A stretch of DNA of 64,000 nt from Halobacteriovoraceae bacterium (GTDB lineage Bacteria > Bdellovibrionota > Bacteriovoracia > Bacteriovoracales > Bacteriovoracaceae). The stretch is taken from NCBI GenBank assembly GCA_002712005.1, contig PASP01000011.1, forward strand, positions 62,001-126,000. The letters run 5' to 3'. Below the pieces are notes generated by a model. It was not told where the DNA came from and did no database searches. It was given only the letters and a program-made list of their open reading frames with translations. Shown here one piece after another: positions 1 to 8,373 of this stretch. A program made the position numbers and the translations under genes. Position 1 is the stretch's first letter; each line of letters starts with the position of its first letter.

Positions 1-111
1 TTTAATGAAGAAGACTCCATCTACTTTCCCTATAATTTTAATATTAATGAGAAGGGTAAAGTTGAGAGCTTTTTCATCACTCATTCTCGATTTAGCCTTT
101 GCTCATCCTAA
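1..111 (+). CDS. C-terminal end of an unidentified protein (partial)
   Basis: Frame 1 is open from the first base of the window to a TAA at 109-111 and encodes 36 residues. The composition is that of a normal soluble protein end, with alternating polar and aromatic residues (IYFPYNFNINEKGKVESFF). The start lies outside the window. No family can be recognised from so short a tail, and the call rests only on the open frame and its plausible composition. Confidence 0.4.
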   Translation, partial: FNEEDSIYFPYNFNINEKGKVESFFITHSRFSLCSS

Positions 112-253
112 ATACCTAAAAATAAGGCACTTTCCTACACAAGTTGGCTTCCCGATATCTACTAAGTAGTTGATTTTGGGATCATTTGGTTCATCGTCGA
201 TAATAAGTCTATCTTTTATAGAAAGGATTAGAATAAGAAGTAGGGGAGCCTTT

Positions 254-736
254 ATGGCCAACGCTGTAAGAAAGATATCGATGTCACTGAAGATGTTACT
301 TGGATTTCTTTTCACCATTTTGTTTCTCACTGAATGCTTAGATGGATTTCACGATATTTCAGACTGGGCGGTGTCCCTATTTGTCATAATCATGCTTAAT
401 GATATCTACGTTCACTTAAAGCTTTATAAAGGTGAAAAAGTAGAGAGCTGGACTCTTTCAGAGCGTTCTTCAAATAAGATTGATAAGAAAAAGAAGTATC
501 TACTCTATTCGATGAATTTCTTATTTTTTTCTATGATTATTGGATCAGTCTTTATGGAAAGTCTTATCCTTTCACAAGAAGTAAAAGATGCGATTTATAA
601 AAGTGCTATTGTCATTTGGTCAGGAGTTTTTCTGGCATCAAACCTGTATCATTTAAAGGAAAAATTTAGGCTAAGCCGTTTAGTTGTCACGAATGTGGCA
701 CTTATGTTTCTCTTGGGGAGCTTAACCCTTATTTAA
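254..736 (+). CDS. Small polytopic inner-membrane protein, unknown function
   Basis: This 160-residue protein has about five hydrophobic segments: near residues 15-32, 40-58, 86-106, 115-135 and 140-158. A charged loop with several lysines lies between the second and third. I chose the ATG at 254 because a GGGGAG ribosome binding site sits just upstream, whereas the longer in-frame start at 170 has none and would add a non-membrane leader. It ends next to the convergent exbD-like gene with no intergenic space. I do not recognise the family. Confidence 0.65.
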   Translation: MANAVRKISMSLKMLLGFLFTILFLTECLDGFHDISDWAVSLFVIIMLNDIYVHLKLYKGEKVESWTLSERSSNKIDKKKKYLLYSMNFLFFSMIIGSVFMESLILSQEVKDAIYKSAIVIWSGVFLASNLYHLKEKFRLSRLVVTNVALMFLLGSLTLI

Positions 737-1252
737 TTATTGATTTTCGCCTAAAACGACAAATTTATAAGATTTGTATCCTGCCTCTGCTGCAGTAAAG
801 AGTATTTTCTTAATTTCAGAATATTTTATCGATTTATCAACGATTAGATTTACAATACCTGAGAACTTAGCTGCTGCAGGGGTCGTCTTTTCAATTTGTT
901 TTACAGTATTCTTTTTATTAACGAGCTCGTTGAATAGGGGAATAATTCTTCTTCCGCCATAATCGTACACTTTCCCTTTTGGATTATTTTTCTCGAGAAT
1001 AACTTGATCATCAACCCAAATGGTATCACCTGATACTTGTACAACTACACCAGAAGTATTGAGGTCTTGAGACTTGGAAATGGGTAAGGTAATTCCTTCT
1101 GGGATATTCATAATTATGCCAGTTGAATTGTAACTCTTGAGAAGAAATACAAGCATAATTACTAAAATATCGAGAAGTGAAGTAATATCGAGGTCGATTG
1201 GACCTTTTTTATTTCTTCTTCCTCTATTTCGAATGGAACGATTAAGTCTCAT
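737..1252 (-). CDS. ExbD/TolR-family biopolymer transport protein
   Basis: A 171-residue protein with the ExbD/TolR layout: a basic cytoplasmic N-terminus (RNRGRRNKKG), then the conserved 'DITSLLDILVIMLVFLL' segment, which carries the Asp-containing single membrane helix that conducts protons with a TolQ/MotA partner. A periplasmic domain of about 130 residues follows. It is the last gene of a minus-strand operon after a TolQ-like gene and another ExbD-like gene. The TolQ + ExbD + ExbD composition matches AglR-AglQ-AglS motor units of gliding delta-type bacteria as well as Tol-like systems, so the specific role (motility, energising transport or envelope constriction) is inferred only. The ExbD family call is firm. 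Confidence 0.85.
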   Translation of the reverse strand: MRLNRSIRNRGRRNKKGPIDLDITSLLDILVIMLVFLLKSYNSTGIIMNIPEGITLPISKSQDLNTSGVVVQVSGDTIWVDDQVILEKNNPKGKVYDYGGRRIIPLFNELVNKKNTVKQIEKTTPAAAKFSGIVNLIVDKSIKYSEIKKILFTAAEAGYKSYKFVVLGENQ

Positions 1253-1267
1253 ATAAGTTCCTTTAAA

Positions 1268-1795
1268 TTAACTACGAATATTTCCAAAAACAATCTGATC
1301 AAAAAGATGCTTGGCCTGAACATCAACACCTTGCTTGTCTTGATACCAAACTTTTTCATCTGTATTACGATACATTCTTACTGCATCCATGATCTTAACA
1401 AGAGCCTCATATTCAATATCAATAATGGGCTCTAAAATAAGAGAGCGTTCTTGCTTATTGGACTTTTTAATATCCACCATGAAGTCGTGAAGAGCTTCTA
1501 GATTGTATTAGCCTTCAGGTGTTTTGTTGATTCTCTTTACAAGCTTTGATGGAACACCTGTATAAAGTTTTAATCCAGCCCCTGTAACTTTTAAAGTTAG
1601 GGCCAATGGCTTTTTATTACTTTTCGGAGGAGCAGAGCTAACAATAGGCACGTCACTTTGAACTTCATAAATCTTTATGAAGTTCGCCGACATCAAAAGA
1701 AAAAAGATAAAGATGAATACAGCATCAAGAATAGGAATGAGGTTCAGTCTTTTTACTGGCTCTTTTCTTTTTCTTCTACTAGGTGCCCTTAACAC
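1268..1795 (-). pseudogene. ExbD/TolR-family protein interrupted by an in-frame TAA
   Basis: The first part (1795 to 1511) encodes 95 residues: the basic N-terminus, the ExbD helix 'LNLIPILDAVFIFIFFLL' and the start of the periplasmic domain. It stops at TAA (1510-1508). The same frame then stays open for 79 more residues to 1268, covering the rest of an ExbD periplasmic domain, including a 'IDIEYEALVKIMDAV' segment like the usual ExbD C-terminus. Read through, the product would be about 175 residues, matching the 171-residue neighbour. A single base change in one codon explains the split. It lies 17 bp after the TolQ-like gene in the same operon. A sequence error, real loss or readthrough are all possible; an internal ATG at 1480 has no obvious role. 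Confidence 0.75.
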
Positions 1796-1812
1796 ATTAT
1801 CCTCCTAAGTTC

Positions 1813-2484
1813 TTATTGAGCTTTTTCGTTTTTAGTACCAAGTAGGTCTAAAAGCTTTACAGAGAATTCATCAATTTCATTTACAATTTTTTCAGACTTC
1901 GAGCTTAAAAAAGTGTGAAGCATCATAATTGAAATTGCAGCGAGAAGACCTAGGAAGGTCGTGTTCATTGCTTTTGAAATACCTGTTGCAAGCAGTTCCG
2001 CTTTCTGAGCAGGGTCGGCTGAAGCAACGGCTGAGAAGGATTGGATTAGACCTTGAATCGTTCCCAGTAGTCCAAAAAGAGTTGAGATATTTGCTATCAT
2101 TTGAAGATAGTTAAGTCTTAACTCAACTTTAGGAATCACTTCGAGTGCTGTAGCATCGATAGCATTTTGAATTTGTTCGCTTGATTGAGATGCTCTTTTT
2201 AACCCACTTTTTAAAACTCGTGGAAGTGCAGCTACAGATCCTGAGCAAACACGAATAGCACCTTGAATATCGTTGGATAAGATATATCTTTGTAGTTCAT
2301 TCATAAAAGATGAACCATCTACATCAAACTTAAAACTAAGTTTCATGAATCTTTCTAAACTAATTGCAATTCCAACGGCCCATATAATAAGGATAATCCA
2401 CATAAAGATCCCACCACTTTGGATAAAATCTGCGAGTGAATTAACACCTGTTAGAACTGCTGAACCTTCTACTGACCCTTCCAT
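1813..2484 (-). CDS. MotA/TolQ/ExbB-family proton channel protein
   Basis: A 223-residue protein with one N-terminal membrane helix (GGIFMWIILIIWAVGIAISL), a cytoplasmic loop of about 90 residues, and two C-terminal helices. The conserved 'LRLNYLQMIANISTLFGLLGTIQGLIQSF' region and the 'ATGISKAMNTTFLGLLAAI' segment are diagnostic of TolQ/ExbB/MotA stators. Start choice: the upstream ATG at 2493 abuts its AGGAG directly, whereas the ATG at 2484 has AGGAG nine bases upstream, so 2484 is the better start. It heads the operon with the two ExbD-like genes and would form the proton-conducting stator with them in the inner membrane. Confidence 0.9.
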   Translation of the reverse strand: MEGSVEGSAVLTGVNSLADFIQSGGIFMWIILIIWAVGIAISLERFMKLSFKFDVDGSSFMNELQRYILSNDIQGAIRVCSGSVAALPRVLKSGLKRASQSSEQIQNAIDATALEVIPKVELRLNYLQMIANISTLFGLLGTIQGLIQSFSAVASADPAQKAELLATGISKAMNTTFLGLLAAISIMMLHTFLSSKSEKIVNEIDEFSVKLLDLLGTKNEKAQ

Positions 2485-2644
2485 ACCTATCATCTCCTGT
2501 TGGCCACGATACTTAAACTTTTAAGGGTTTACCTCTTCATTTTAATGGAAGTGAGAAATAAGTGGGGGAATTTATTAGAGTGGAAAAGTCTTCCTACCTT
2601 ATATATAAGACCTGGCTTAGACGATAAAAAGACTCAGAATTAAA

Positions 2645-3223
2645 TTAGTAGTTCTCTGGAAAGAGATTTCTCTCTACACCTTCGATCATGATGTGAATGC
2701 ACTTAATGTGGATTTCTTGAATTCGGTCGGTAATTTCACTAGGTACGATTAATGGTATATCAACCATGTCCTTAAGCTTTCCACCAGACTTACCAAGAAG
2801 GCCAATCGATTTCATCCCTTTAGACTTAGCTGACTCTACGGCCTTGATAACATTTTCAGAATTTCCTGAAGTAGAAATAGCAAGTAGAGTGTCACCAGAT
2901 TTTCCCCAACCTTCAACAAATCGAGAAAAAATATACTCGTAACCAAAGTCATTTGCGACACAGCTAACATGACTTGGATCCATAATAGAAGTCGCTCCGA
3001 GGGGAGCTCTATCTTTTCTATATCGACCCGTTAACTCTTCTGCAAAGTGCATAGAATCGCATAGAGATCCGCCATTTCCGCAACTCATGACTCTTTGGTC
3101 ATTCTTAAAAGTCTCTGTGAGTAATTCAATAGCATTTGCTAATTGTGTTTGAAATTGATCATCAGATAGAACTTTTTCTAGAGTTGATTGAGCTTCTTTT
3201 AAAGAATTAAGAATATAAGACAT
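2645..3223 (-). CDS. gmhA: Sedoheptulose 7-phosphate isomerase GmhA
   Basis: This SIS-domain protein converts sedoheptulose 7-phosphate to D-glycero-D-manno-heptose 7-phosphate, the first step of heptose synthesis for LPS and glycans. The conserved stretches are all present: 'SCGNGGSLCDSMHFAEELTG', 'VANDFGYEYIFSR', 'STSGNSENV' and 'TDRIQEIHIK', the last carrying the active-site Glu and His. Starting at the ATG at 3223 gives 192 residues, the same length as the E. coli enzyme; a GTG nine bases earlier is possible. No strong ribosome binding site is visible. A second, divergent GmhA-like gene lies at 7207, so the two may feed different heptose nucleotide pools. Confidence 0.92.
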   Translation of the reverse strand: MSYILNSLKEAQSTLEKVLSDDQFQTQLANAIELLTETFKNDQRVMSCGNGGSLCDSMHFAEELTGRYRKDRAPLGATSIMDPSHVSCVANDFGYEYIFSRFVEGWGKSGDTLLAISTSGNSENVIKAVESAKSKGMKSIGLLGKSGGKLKDMVDIPLIVPSEITDRIQEIHIKCIHIMIEGVERNLFPENY

Positions 3224-3246
3224 GGCGACCACTGAAGTAAGAGATT

Positions 3247-3282
3247 AAACCCACTTCGGAATTGGATAAATTCCAAAGTGGG
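3247..3282 (-). terminator. Hairpin downstream of trxA
   Basis: The bases from 3250 to 3282 form a stem of 13 pairs out of 14 (one mismatch) with a 5-base loop, immediately beyond the trxA stop. On the minus strand it is followed only by TTTAAT, a weak T-tract. It is therefore a strong hairpin but an imperfect intrinsic terminator, and it would separate trxA from gmhA. Confidence 0.6.
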
Positions 3283-3291
3283 AATTTGAAA

Positions 3292-3615
3292 TTAAGCTAA
3301 TTCGTCGAATTGTTTCTTGATTTCTTCTTTAGATTGAACACCAACTAAAGTCTTAGCGGCTTCTCCACCTTTAAAGAAAATCATAGTTGGAATCCCGCGG
3401 ATTCCATATTGTTGAGCAAGCTCACCATTTTCATCAACATTACATTTAACGATTGTGGCACCTGCTGGAATTTCTGCAGATACTTCATCTAGGATAGGAG
3501 CTAGGGAACGACAAGGTCCACACCACTCTGCCCAAAAGTCAACGAGAACAGGACCTTCTGATTTTAGGACCAATTCATCAAATGTTGCTTTATCTACTTT
3601 TCCAACGTTACTCAT
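3292..3615 (-). CDS. trxA: Thioredoxin
   Basis: A 107-residue cytoplasmic thioredoxin with the WCGPC redox motif near residues 31-35 ('DFWAEWCGPCRSLAPILDE') and the cis-proline loop 'RGIPTMIFFKGGE' near residue 75. Length and order match classic TrxA. It reduces protein disulfides using thioredoxin reductase, which is not in this window. It is monocistronic, with a hairpin directly after its stop codon. An AGAGG ribosome binding site lies upstream of the ATG at 3615. Confidence 0.95.
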   Translation of the reverse strand: MSNVGKVDKATFDELVLKSEGPVLVDFWAEWCGPCRSLAPILDEVSAEIPAGATIVKCNVDENGELAQQYGIRGIPTMIFFKGGEAAKTLVGVQSKEEIKKQFDELA

Positions 3616-3846
3616 AAAAACCTCTTTAACAATTTTTTAATTTATAATCATGTGTCATCTATTGGATTACCTTCAATGACAAGGGGATAAATTTAAACCC
3701 GACCTTTAAAAATGTCTATTTTTAAAAGGGGTTGCCCATATATCTATTATAGAGAGGGCACTAAAAAGAGGCAACTGGTGTATAATGGATGTGGATGCGA
3801 TGTAGCAAAATATTCCCCTTATTCTACGGGATATCAATGAGATAGA

Positions 3847-4359
3847 ATGGTTAGTATGAAAAGACGTTATTTCCTAAAAAAGGCCATTAATAGAGCACGT
3901 ATCGCGAGGATGATTGCAAAGGGTGTAGACCTGTTTATCGTACTTGTATTATCGGTTTTCTTTTATCCGGTAGGACTTATCTTAAGTATTGGATATGTCG
4001 CTGTTTCGGATAGTATGCAAAATGGTCAGTCAGTAGGGAAGAAGTTCATGGGATTCCAGGTTATTTCTTTAGAAGATGGAAATCCCTGTACGTTGAAGCA
4101 GTCAGTCATTAGAAATACTCCCTTACTTGTTCCTCTCATCTTAGCAGTCATTCCTGTCGTGGGAATTATTCTTTCTATGATAGTGGGCTCTTTCTTACTT
4201 GTTTTAGAAATTTTCTTTCTTTTCAAACTCGACTCTGGTCATAGGCTCGGAGATGTTATGGCCGATACTTCTGTCATGGGTCATGATGGCAATGAGTTAG
4301 TGGCAAAGAAGAGAAATGAGACCACCTGGTTTTCTGAAACTGGTGCCCCTCTTTGTTGA
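3847..4359 (+). CDS. RDD-family membrane protein
   Basis: A 170-residue protein with a basic N-terminus, then two pairs of membrane helices: about residues 27-52 and 93-130. The family-defining pieces are the 'AKGVDLFIV' helix start (RDD-like), 'QSVGKKFMGFQVI' after the second helix, and 'GHRLGDVMADTSVM' near the end. RDD proteins are often linked to ion or solute transport, but the substrate is unknown. An alternative start is the ATG at 3856; neither has a strong ribosome binding site. It precedes polA on the same strand after a 148-bp gap and is probably transcribed separately. Confidence 0.8.
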   Translation: MVSMKRRYFLKKAINRARIARMIAKGVDLFIVLVLSVFFYPVGLILSIGYVAVSDSMQNGQSVGKKFMGFQVISLEDGNPCTLKQSVIRNTPLLVPLILAVIPVVGIILSMIVGSFLLVLEIFFLFKLDSGHRLGDVMADTSVMGHDGNELVAKKRNETTWFSETGAPLC

Positions 4360-4507
4360 TTTTCTAATTTATGATTATTAAAGAAAATTGTTTTCTAAGT
4401 TAGGCTTAAAATAAGACCTTTATTGGCCCACTTGAGCCAATTCTGCTAGAGTCCTCTGTACTCAATTTCGAGCATTCTGAGTTATATAAAGCAACAAGGA
4501 CTTGTCC

Positions 4508-7192
4508 ATGAAGAGACTCATCGTAGTCGATGTAAGTAATTTTATTTTCCGTGCATTCTTCGCCATTAGACCACTGACATCTCCGGAAGGTGTTCCCGTA
4601 AATGCCGTTTATGGTGTTTTAAGTATGTTCTTGAAGTTATTGTCTCAGTATCGTCCCACTCATGTTCTTATGGCCCGTGATACAGCTGGAGGATCTTTTA
4701 GAAATGAAATGTACGATCTCTATAAAGCTAATAGAACTGAGCCTCCAGAAGATTTGATTCCCCAATTCGCCCTTATAAAAGAACTGATTCAAAAAATGGA
4801 AATGCCTTTTTCTGAAGATGATAATTATGAGGCTGATGATATTATTGGTTCGGCCGTTACGCAGTTTAAAAACGACTTTGACGAAATCCTCATTGCATCA
4901 GGTGATAAAGACCTCATGCAGTTTGTCGGGGATAATATCAAGATGCTCGATACTATGAAGGATAAGATCTATGATGCTGATGGTGTTGTAGAGAAGATGG
5001 GGGTTAGCCCTGATCAGATTGTTGATTATCTCGCTATGGTGGGGGATAGCTCTGATAATATTCCTGGGATGAGAGGAATTGGAGCGAAGGGGGCTGCAAA
5101 GCTCTTAGCAGAATATGGCACCCTCGATGAGTGTATTGCTCATAAAGATGAGATGAAAGGCAAGAAACTTACTACTGCTTTTGGTGAATATCTAGAAGAT
5201 GGCTTATTAAGTAGAGATTTAATTAAAATTGTCACGGATGTAGATTTAAAAGTTAAAGCTGAAGAACTTAATATTAAATTCTATCCAAGTGATGAACTTA
5301 TTGAATTTCTAAAAAGTCTTGGCTTTAATTCAACGATAAAGAAATTAGAAGATCTGAAAAAAGCGGAACATGATGCTGAACAAGGAAATAATTCGGGTTA
5401 CTCAAGTTTGGGACCCAAAGAGTTTTCTCATACTTTAGTCGCGAAGAAATCAGAGCTTAATAAAGTATTAAAAGAGCTAGAGGCAGTAGAGAACTTTTCT
5501 TGTTATACGGAATACAATTCGGGGGATCTTTTTGAAAGAGAGATCCAATGTGTTTCTCTATCTATCGACGGTGAAAAGAGTTATGTCTGTGACTTCACTG
5601 AAGAGGCTTTAGGTAAGGAAGAAGGTATTCATTTTATTACTCAAATATGGTCAATGAAAGATAAAGAAGTTTATAGCGACCATTGGAAAAGAGATTTTTT
5701 CTTTGCAGATGTTCACGGCTTAGAAATTAAGTGTAACTGTTTTGATTCCTCACAAGTGCACTATATATTAAGCCCTGGCAGCAGACACGATATTATCTCT
5801 ATTAGTAAAGAGTACCTGGATTACGCTTTAGATAAGAGAGATAAGAAGGATCCCTTCTTAACGGAGGCTTCTGCTCAAGAGAAGACAAAGTTCTTGGGTG
5901 ATCGTTCATGTTGTTTATTTGTTCTAAGCTCAATGTTTAAGCGCGAACTTGAAGGAAAAGAGCTTTCGTCTATATATTTTGAATTGGATAATGTTCTGAT
6001 TCCCATTCTCGCAAAAATGGAGCGTACAGGTGTTTCTTTAGATGAGAAAACCTTTAAGGATCTCGAGGTCGATCTGGAGCGCATGCTCAAAGAAATTGAA
6101 GTTCAGATTGAAGAATTCTCTGATGGAGAAACTATAAATTTAAACTCACCAAAACAAGTGTCAGAATTTCTATTTGAAAAGCTGGAGCTTCCTGTTGTTA
6201 AGAAAACGAAAACAGGATACTCAACGGATTCAGAAGTTTTAGAAACTTTAGATGCCAAGGACCTCTCCCCAGTTCCAGGATTGATCTTAAAGTACAGAGA
6301 ATATGGTAAATTATTGAGTACCTATGTTCGAACTCTACCCGAGTTAAGACATCCTTTTGATTCAAAAGTTCATACTCATTTTAATCAAGATGTTGCAGCT
6401 ACTGGAAGATTATCTTCAAATAATCCCAATCTTCAAAACATTCCCATTAGAACTGAATTAGGGAGAAGTATTCGAAAGGGCTTTATAGCTTCCAAAGGTT
6501 ATAAGCTTCTAGGAGCCGACTACTCTCAGGTCGAACTTAGATTATTGGCCCACTTTTCTGAAGATCCAACTATGGTTAAGGCCTTTAATAACGGAGAGGA
6601 TATTCACCGTCAGACTGCAGCTGAAATCATGGGCGTTTCACTAGAAGAAGTAACAAGTGATGAAAGATCCAAAGCAAAGGCTGTGAACTTTGGGCTCATG
6701 TATGGACAAAGTTCATTTGGACTAGCGAGTCAGCTTAAAATTTCTCGAAAAGAGGCAAAAGAATTTATAACAAATTATTTTGAGAGATTCTCTAGAGTTA
6801 AGGGATACTTGGACTCTTTGAAAGAGAAAGCTGAAAAAGAGGGTTACGCTATAACTCTTTTTGGAAGAAAGAGATTCCTTCCAGATATAAATTCAAAGAA
6901 TCGTACAATTAAGTCAATGGCGGAACGGGTAGCAATCAATAGTCCTATCCAAGGAACTGCTGCAGATATTATTAAAAAGGCCATGATTAATATTCAAAAT
7001 GTAATGGATGAAAGAGAATTAGAAAGCAAAATGATCCTTCAAGTCCATGATGAACTTATCTTTGAAGTTCCTGATCATGAAGTCGATGAAATGAAACTTC
7101 TTATAAAAGAAAAGATGGAAAATGTTGTTGAACTTAAAGTTCCTTTAACTGTAGAAGTTGGAGTTGGACAAAATTGGTACGATTTGAAGTAA
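4508..7192 (+). CDS. polA: DNA polymerase I
   Basis: An 894-residue family A polymerase. Residues 1-280 form the 5'-3' exonuclease ('DNYEADDIIG', 'ASGDKDLMQFV', 'MVGDSSDNIPG'). Residues 300-500 are the 3'-5' exonuclease fold, and residues 510-894 the polymerase ('DYSQVELRLLAHFSEDPTMV', 'SKAKAVNFGLMYG', 'QVHDELIFEVP'). In the exonuclease motif I the E. coli D355 position is Tyr333 (SCYTEY in place of AFDTET), so proofreading is probably lost or weakened. The ATG at 4508, with AAGGA upstream, is preferred over the TTG at 4502. It fills gaps and removes primers during replication and repair. Confidence 0.96.
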   Translation: MKRLIVVDVSNFIFRAFFAIRPLTSPEGVPVNAVYGVLSMFLKLLSQYRPTHVLMARDTAGGSFRNEMYDLYKANRTEPPEDLIPQFALIKELIQKMEMPFSEDDNYEADDIIGSAVTQFKNDFDEILIASGDKDLMQFVGDNIKMLDTMKDKIYDADGVVEKMGVSPDQIVDYLAMVGDSSDNIPGMRGIGAKGAAKLLAEYGTLDECIAHKDEMKGKKLTTAFGEYLEDGLLSRDLIKIVTDVDLKVKAEELNIKFYPSDELIEFLKSLGFNSTIKKLEDLKKAEHDAEQGNNSGYSSLGPKEFSHTLVAKKSELNKVLKELEAVENFSCYTEYNSGDLFEREIQCVSLSIDGEKSYVCDFTEEALGKEEGIHFITQIWSMKDKEVYSDHWKRDFFFADVHGLEIKCNCFDSSQVHYILSPGSRHDIISISKEYLDYALDKRDKKDPFLTEASAQEKTKFLGDRSCCLFVLSSMFKRELEGKELSSIYFELDNVLIPILAKMERTGVSLDEKTFKDLEVDLERMLKEIEVQIEEFSDGETINLNSPKQVSEFLFEKLELPVVKKTKTGYSTDSEVLETLDAKDLSPVPGLILKYREYGKLLSTYVRTLPELRHPFDSKVHTHFNQDVAATGRLSSNNPNLQNIPIRTELGRSIRKGFIASKGYKLLGADYSQVELRLLAHFSEDPTMVKAFNNGEDIHRQTAAEIMGVSLEEVTSDERSKAKAVNFGLMYGQSSFGLASQLKISRKEAKEFITNYFERFSRVKGYLDSLKEKAEKEGYAITLFGRKRFLPDINSKNRTIKSMAERVAINSPIQGTAADIIKKAMINIQNVMDERELESKMILQVHDELIFEVPDHEVDEMKLLIKEKMENVVELKVPLTVEVGVGQNWYDLK

Positions 7193-7206
7193 GTCGCGAT
7201 GGCCAT

Positions 7207-7809
7207 ATGATGAATGATGAATCAGTAAATGAACTATTTCTTAGCTATAAAGAAAGCCTTATCAAGAGCCTTAATTCGATTGATTTAAAGGCCCTTGATA
7301 AATTGATTTCTGAGATAGAATCCATGTCAAAAAGTGGTGCAACACTTTATATTTTAGGCAATGGTGGAAGTGCTGCCACAGCTTCACATTTTGTGAACGA
7401 TTTGTTTTCATTAAAATTAAGATTTAATAATTTTAATTTAAATGCTGAATCACTAACTGATAATGTGTCGATTGTGACTTCTATTGGCAATGACATCAGC
7501 TATGATGATGTTTTTAAACAACAACTTAAGGCAAAAATGAAAAAAGGAGATGCTCTTCTTATTCTTTCTGCTTCAGGTAATTCTTCGAACCTAGTCAATG
7601 CTTGTTTATGGGCTAGGGAAAATAACTATAAAATTTTTTCTATTCTTGGTTTTGATGGAGGAAAGGTATTAAACTTATCTCATACTTCTTTGCATTTACA
7701 AACAAAGCAAGGAGAATATGAGAGAGCCGAAGACCTACATCTTTTTGTAAATCATTTTATTAGGCTCTATTTTCAAAAGAGTTTAATAAGCAATGGTTCA
7801 ACCCTATAG
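7207..7809 (+). CDS. GmhA-like SIS-domain phosphosugar isomerase (second paralog)
   Basis: A 200-residue SIS protein of the phosphoheptose isomerase type: 'LGNGGSAATASHFVNDL', 'ILSASGNSSNLVNA' and the C-terminal 'ERAEDLHLFVNHF', the counterpart of the GmhA catalytic Glu/His helix. It is clearly divergent from gmhA at 2645. The start at 7207 avoids a long overlap into polA. Its neighbours include a sugar nucleotidyltransferase and a GmhB-like phosphatase, which fits synthesis of an NDP-heptose for a glycan. A heptose kinase (HddA) is not seen, so the exact pathway is inferred. The stop overlaps the following membrane gene by 17 bases. Confidence 0.82.
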   Translation: MMNDESVNELFLSYKESLIKSLNSIDLKALDKLISEIESMSKSGATLYILGNGGSAATASHFVNDLFSLKLRFNNFNLNAESLTDNVSIVTSIGNDISYDDVFKQQLKAKMKKGDALLILSASGNSSNLVNACLWARENNYKIFSILGFDGGKVLNLSHTSLHLQTKQGEYERAEDLHLFVNHFIRLYFQKSLISNGSTL

Positions 7810-8373
7810 AAAGTTATTTTTTTGTTTCCACTATTTTCTTTTAGCTTTAGGGTTTCTAGCCTTATTGATCTGTGAGCTTAATCTTGTATCTTATGAACAA
7901 ATTGATTGTGTGTATGTAGAGAATTCTTTCTTTGAGCTGATGACTCTCTTTTACTTAAGTGTTGCTATTTTTTTGACTTACGAAAAAAAGAAATTCTTTT
8001 TTATGGTGCTTCTTATCTTCTTTTTTTAGAGGAGTCTTCCTATGGTCAATGGTTCTTTTTCTTTGAAACCCCTGAATGGTTAAAAACAATAAATGTTCAA
8101 AATGAATTTAATCTCCATAATATAAGACTGTGGGATGATTTTGATTTAGAGTCACTCTTAGTTTTATCAGTACTCATTTTTGCTGTGATTTCTCCTATTA
8201 TGTATCACTTTGAAAGTATAAAGGAACTCTTTATATTTAGTTGGCCATATTCAATAGAGGTAGGTCTTCTCTTTGTACTCACCCTTCTTTTCGGAAGTGA
8301 ACTTCCGGGAAGTCCTAGCGAAGAGGTCTTTGAGTACGGTGTGAGTTTTATTCTTATGAAATCATTTCTTTGA
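7793..8373 (+). pseudogene. Polytopic membrane protein with a frameshift at a T7 run
   Basis: The first frame (7793-8029) encodes 78 residues with two hydrophobic segments and stops at a TAG ending a run of seven T (8021-8027). The -1 frame is open directly from there to 8373. It reads 'LEESSYGQWFFFFETPEWL', then 'NVQNEFNLHN', then three more hydrophobic stretches. This E-E-x-x-x-G-Q...TPE...N-Q-x-E-x-N-L-H-N signature recurs in a family of uncharacterised bacterial membrane proteins, so the two frames belong to one gene of about 193 residues. A missing T (error or mutation) or slippage on the T run would explain the break. The end overlaps the convergent epimerase by 12 bases. Function unknown. 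Confidence 0.7.

Noticed and set aside
103-330. Minus-strand 75-residue frame at the window start
   Set aside because: It lies antisense to the better-supported membrane protein start with its ribosome binding site, and it has no recognisable features.
4420-4445. Sigma54 promoter or operator at TTGGCCCACTTGAGCCAA
   Set aside because: The GG to GC spacing is nine rather than ten bases and the -24 sequence is poor. It is a short inverted repeat of unclear meaning before polA.
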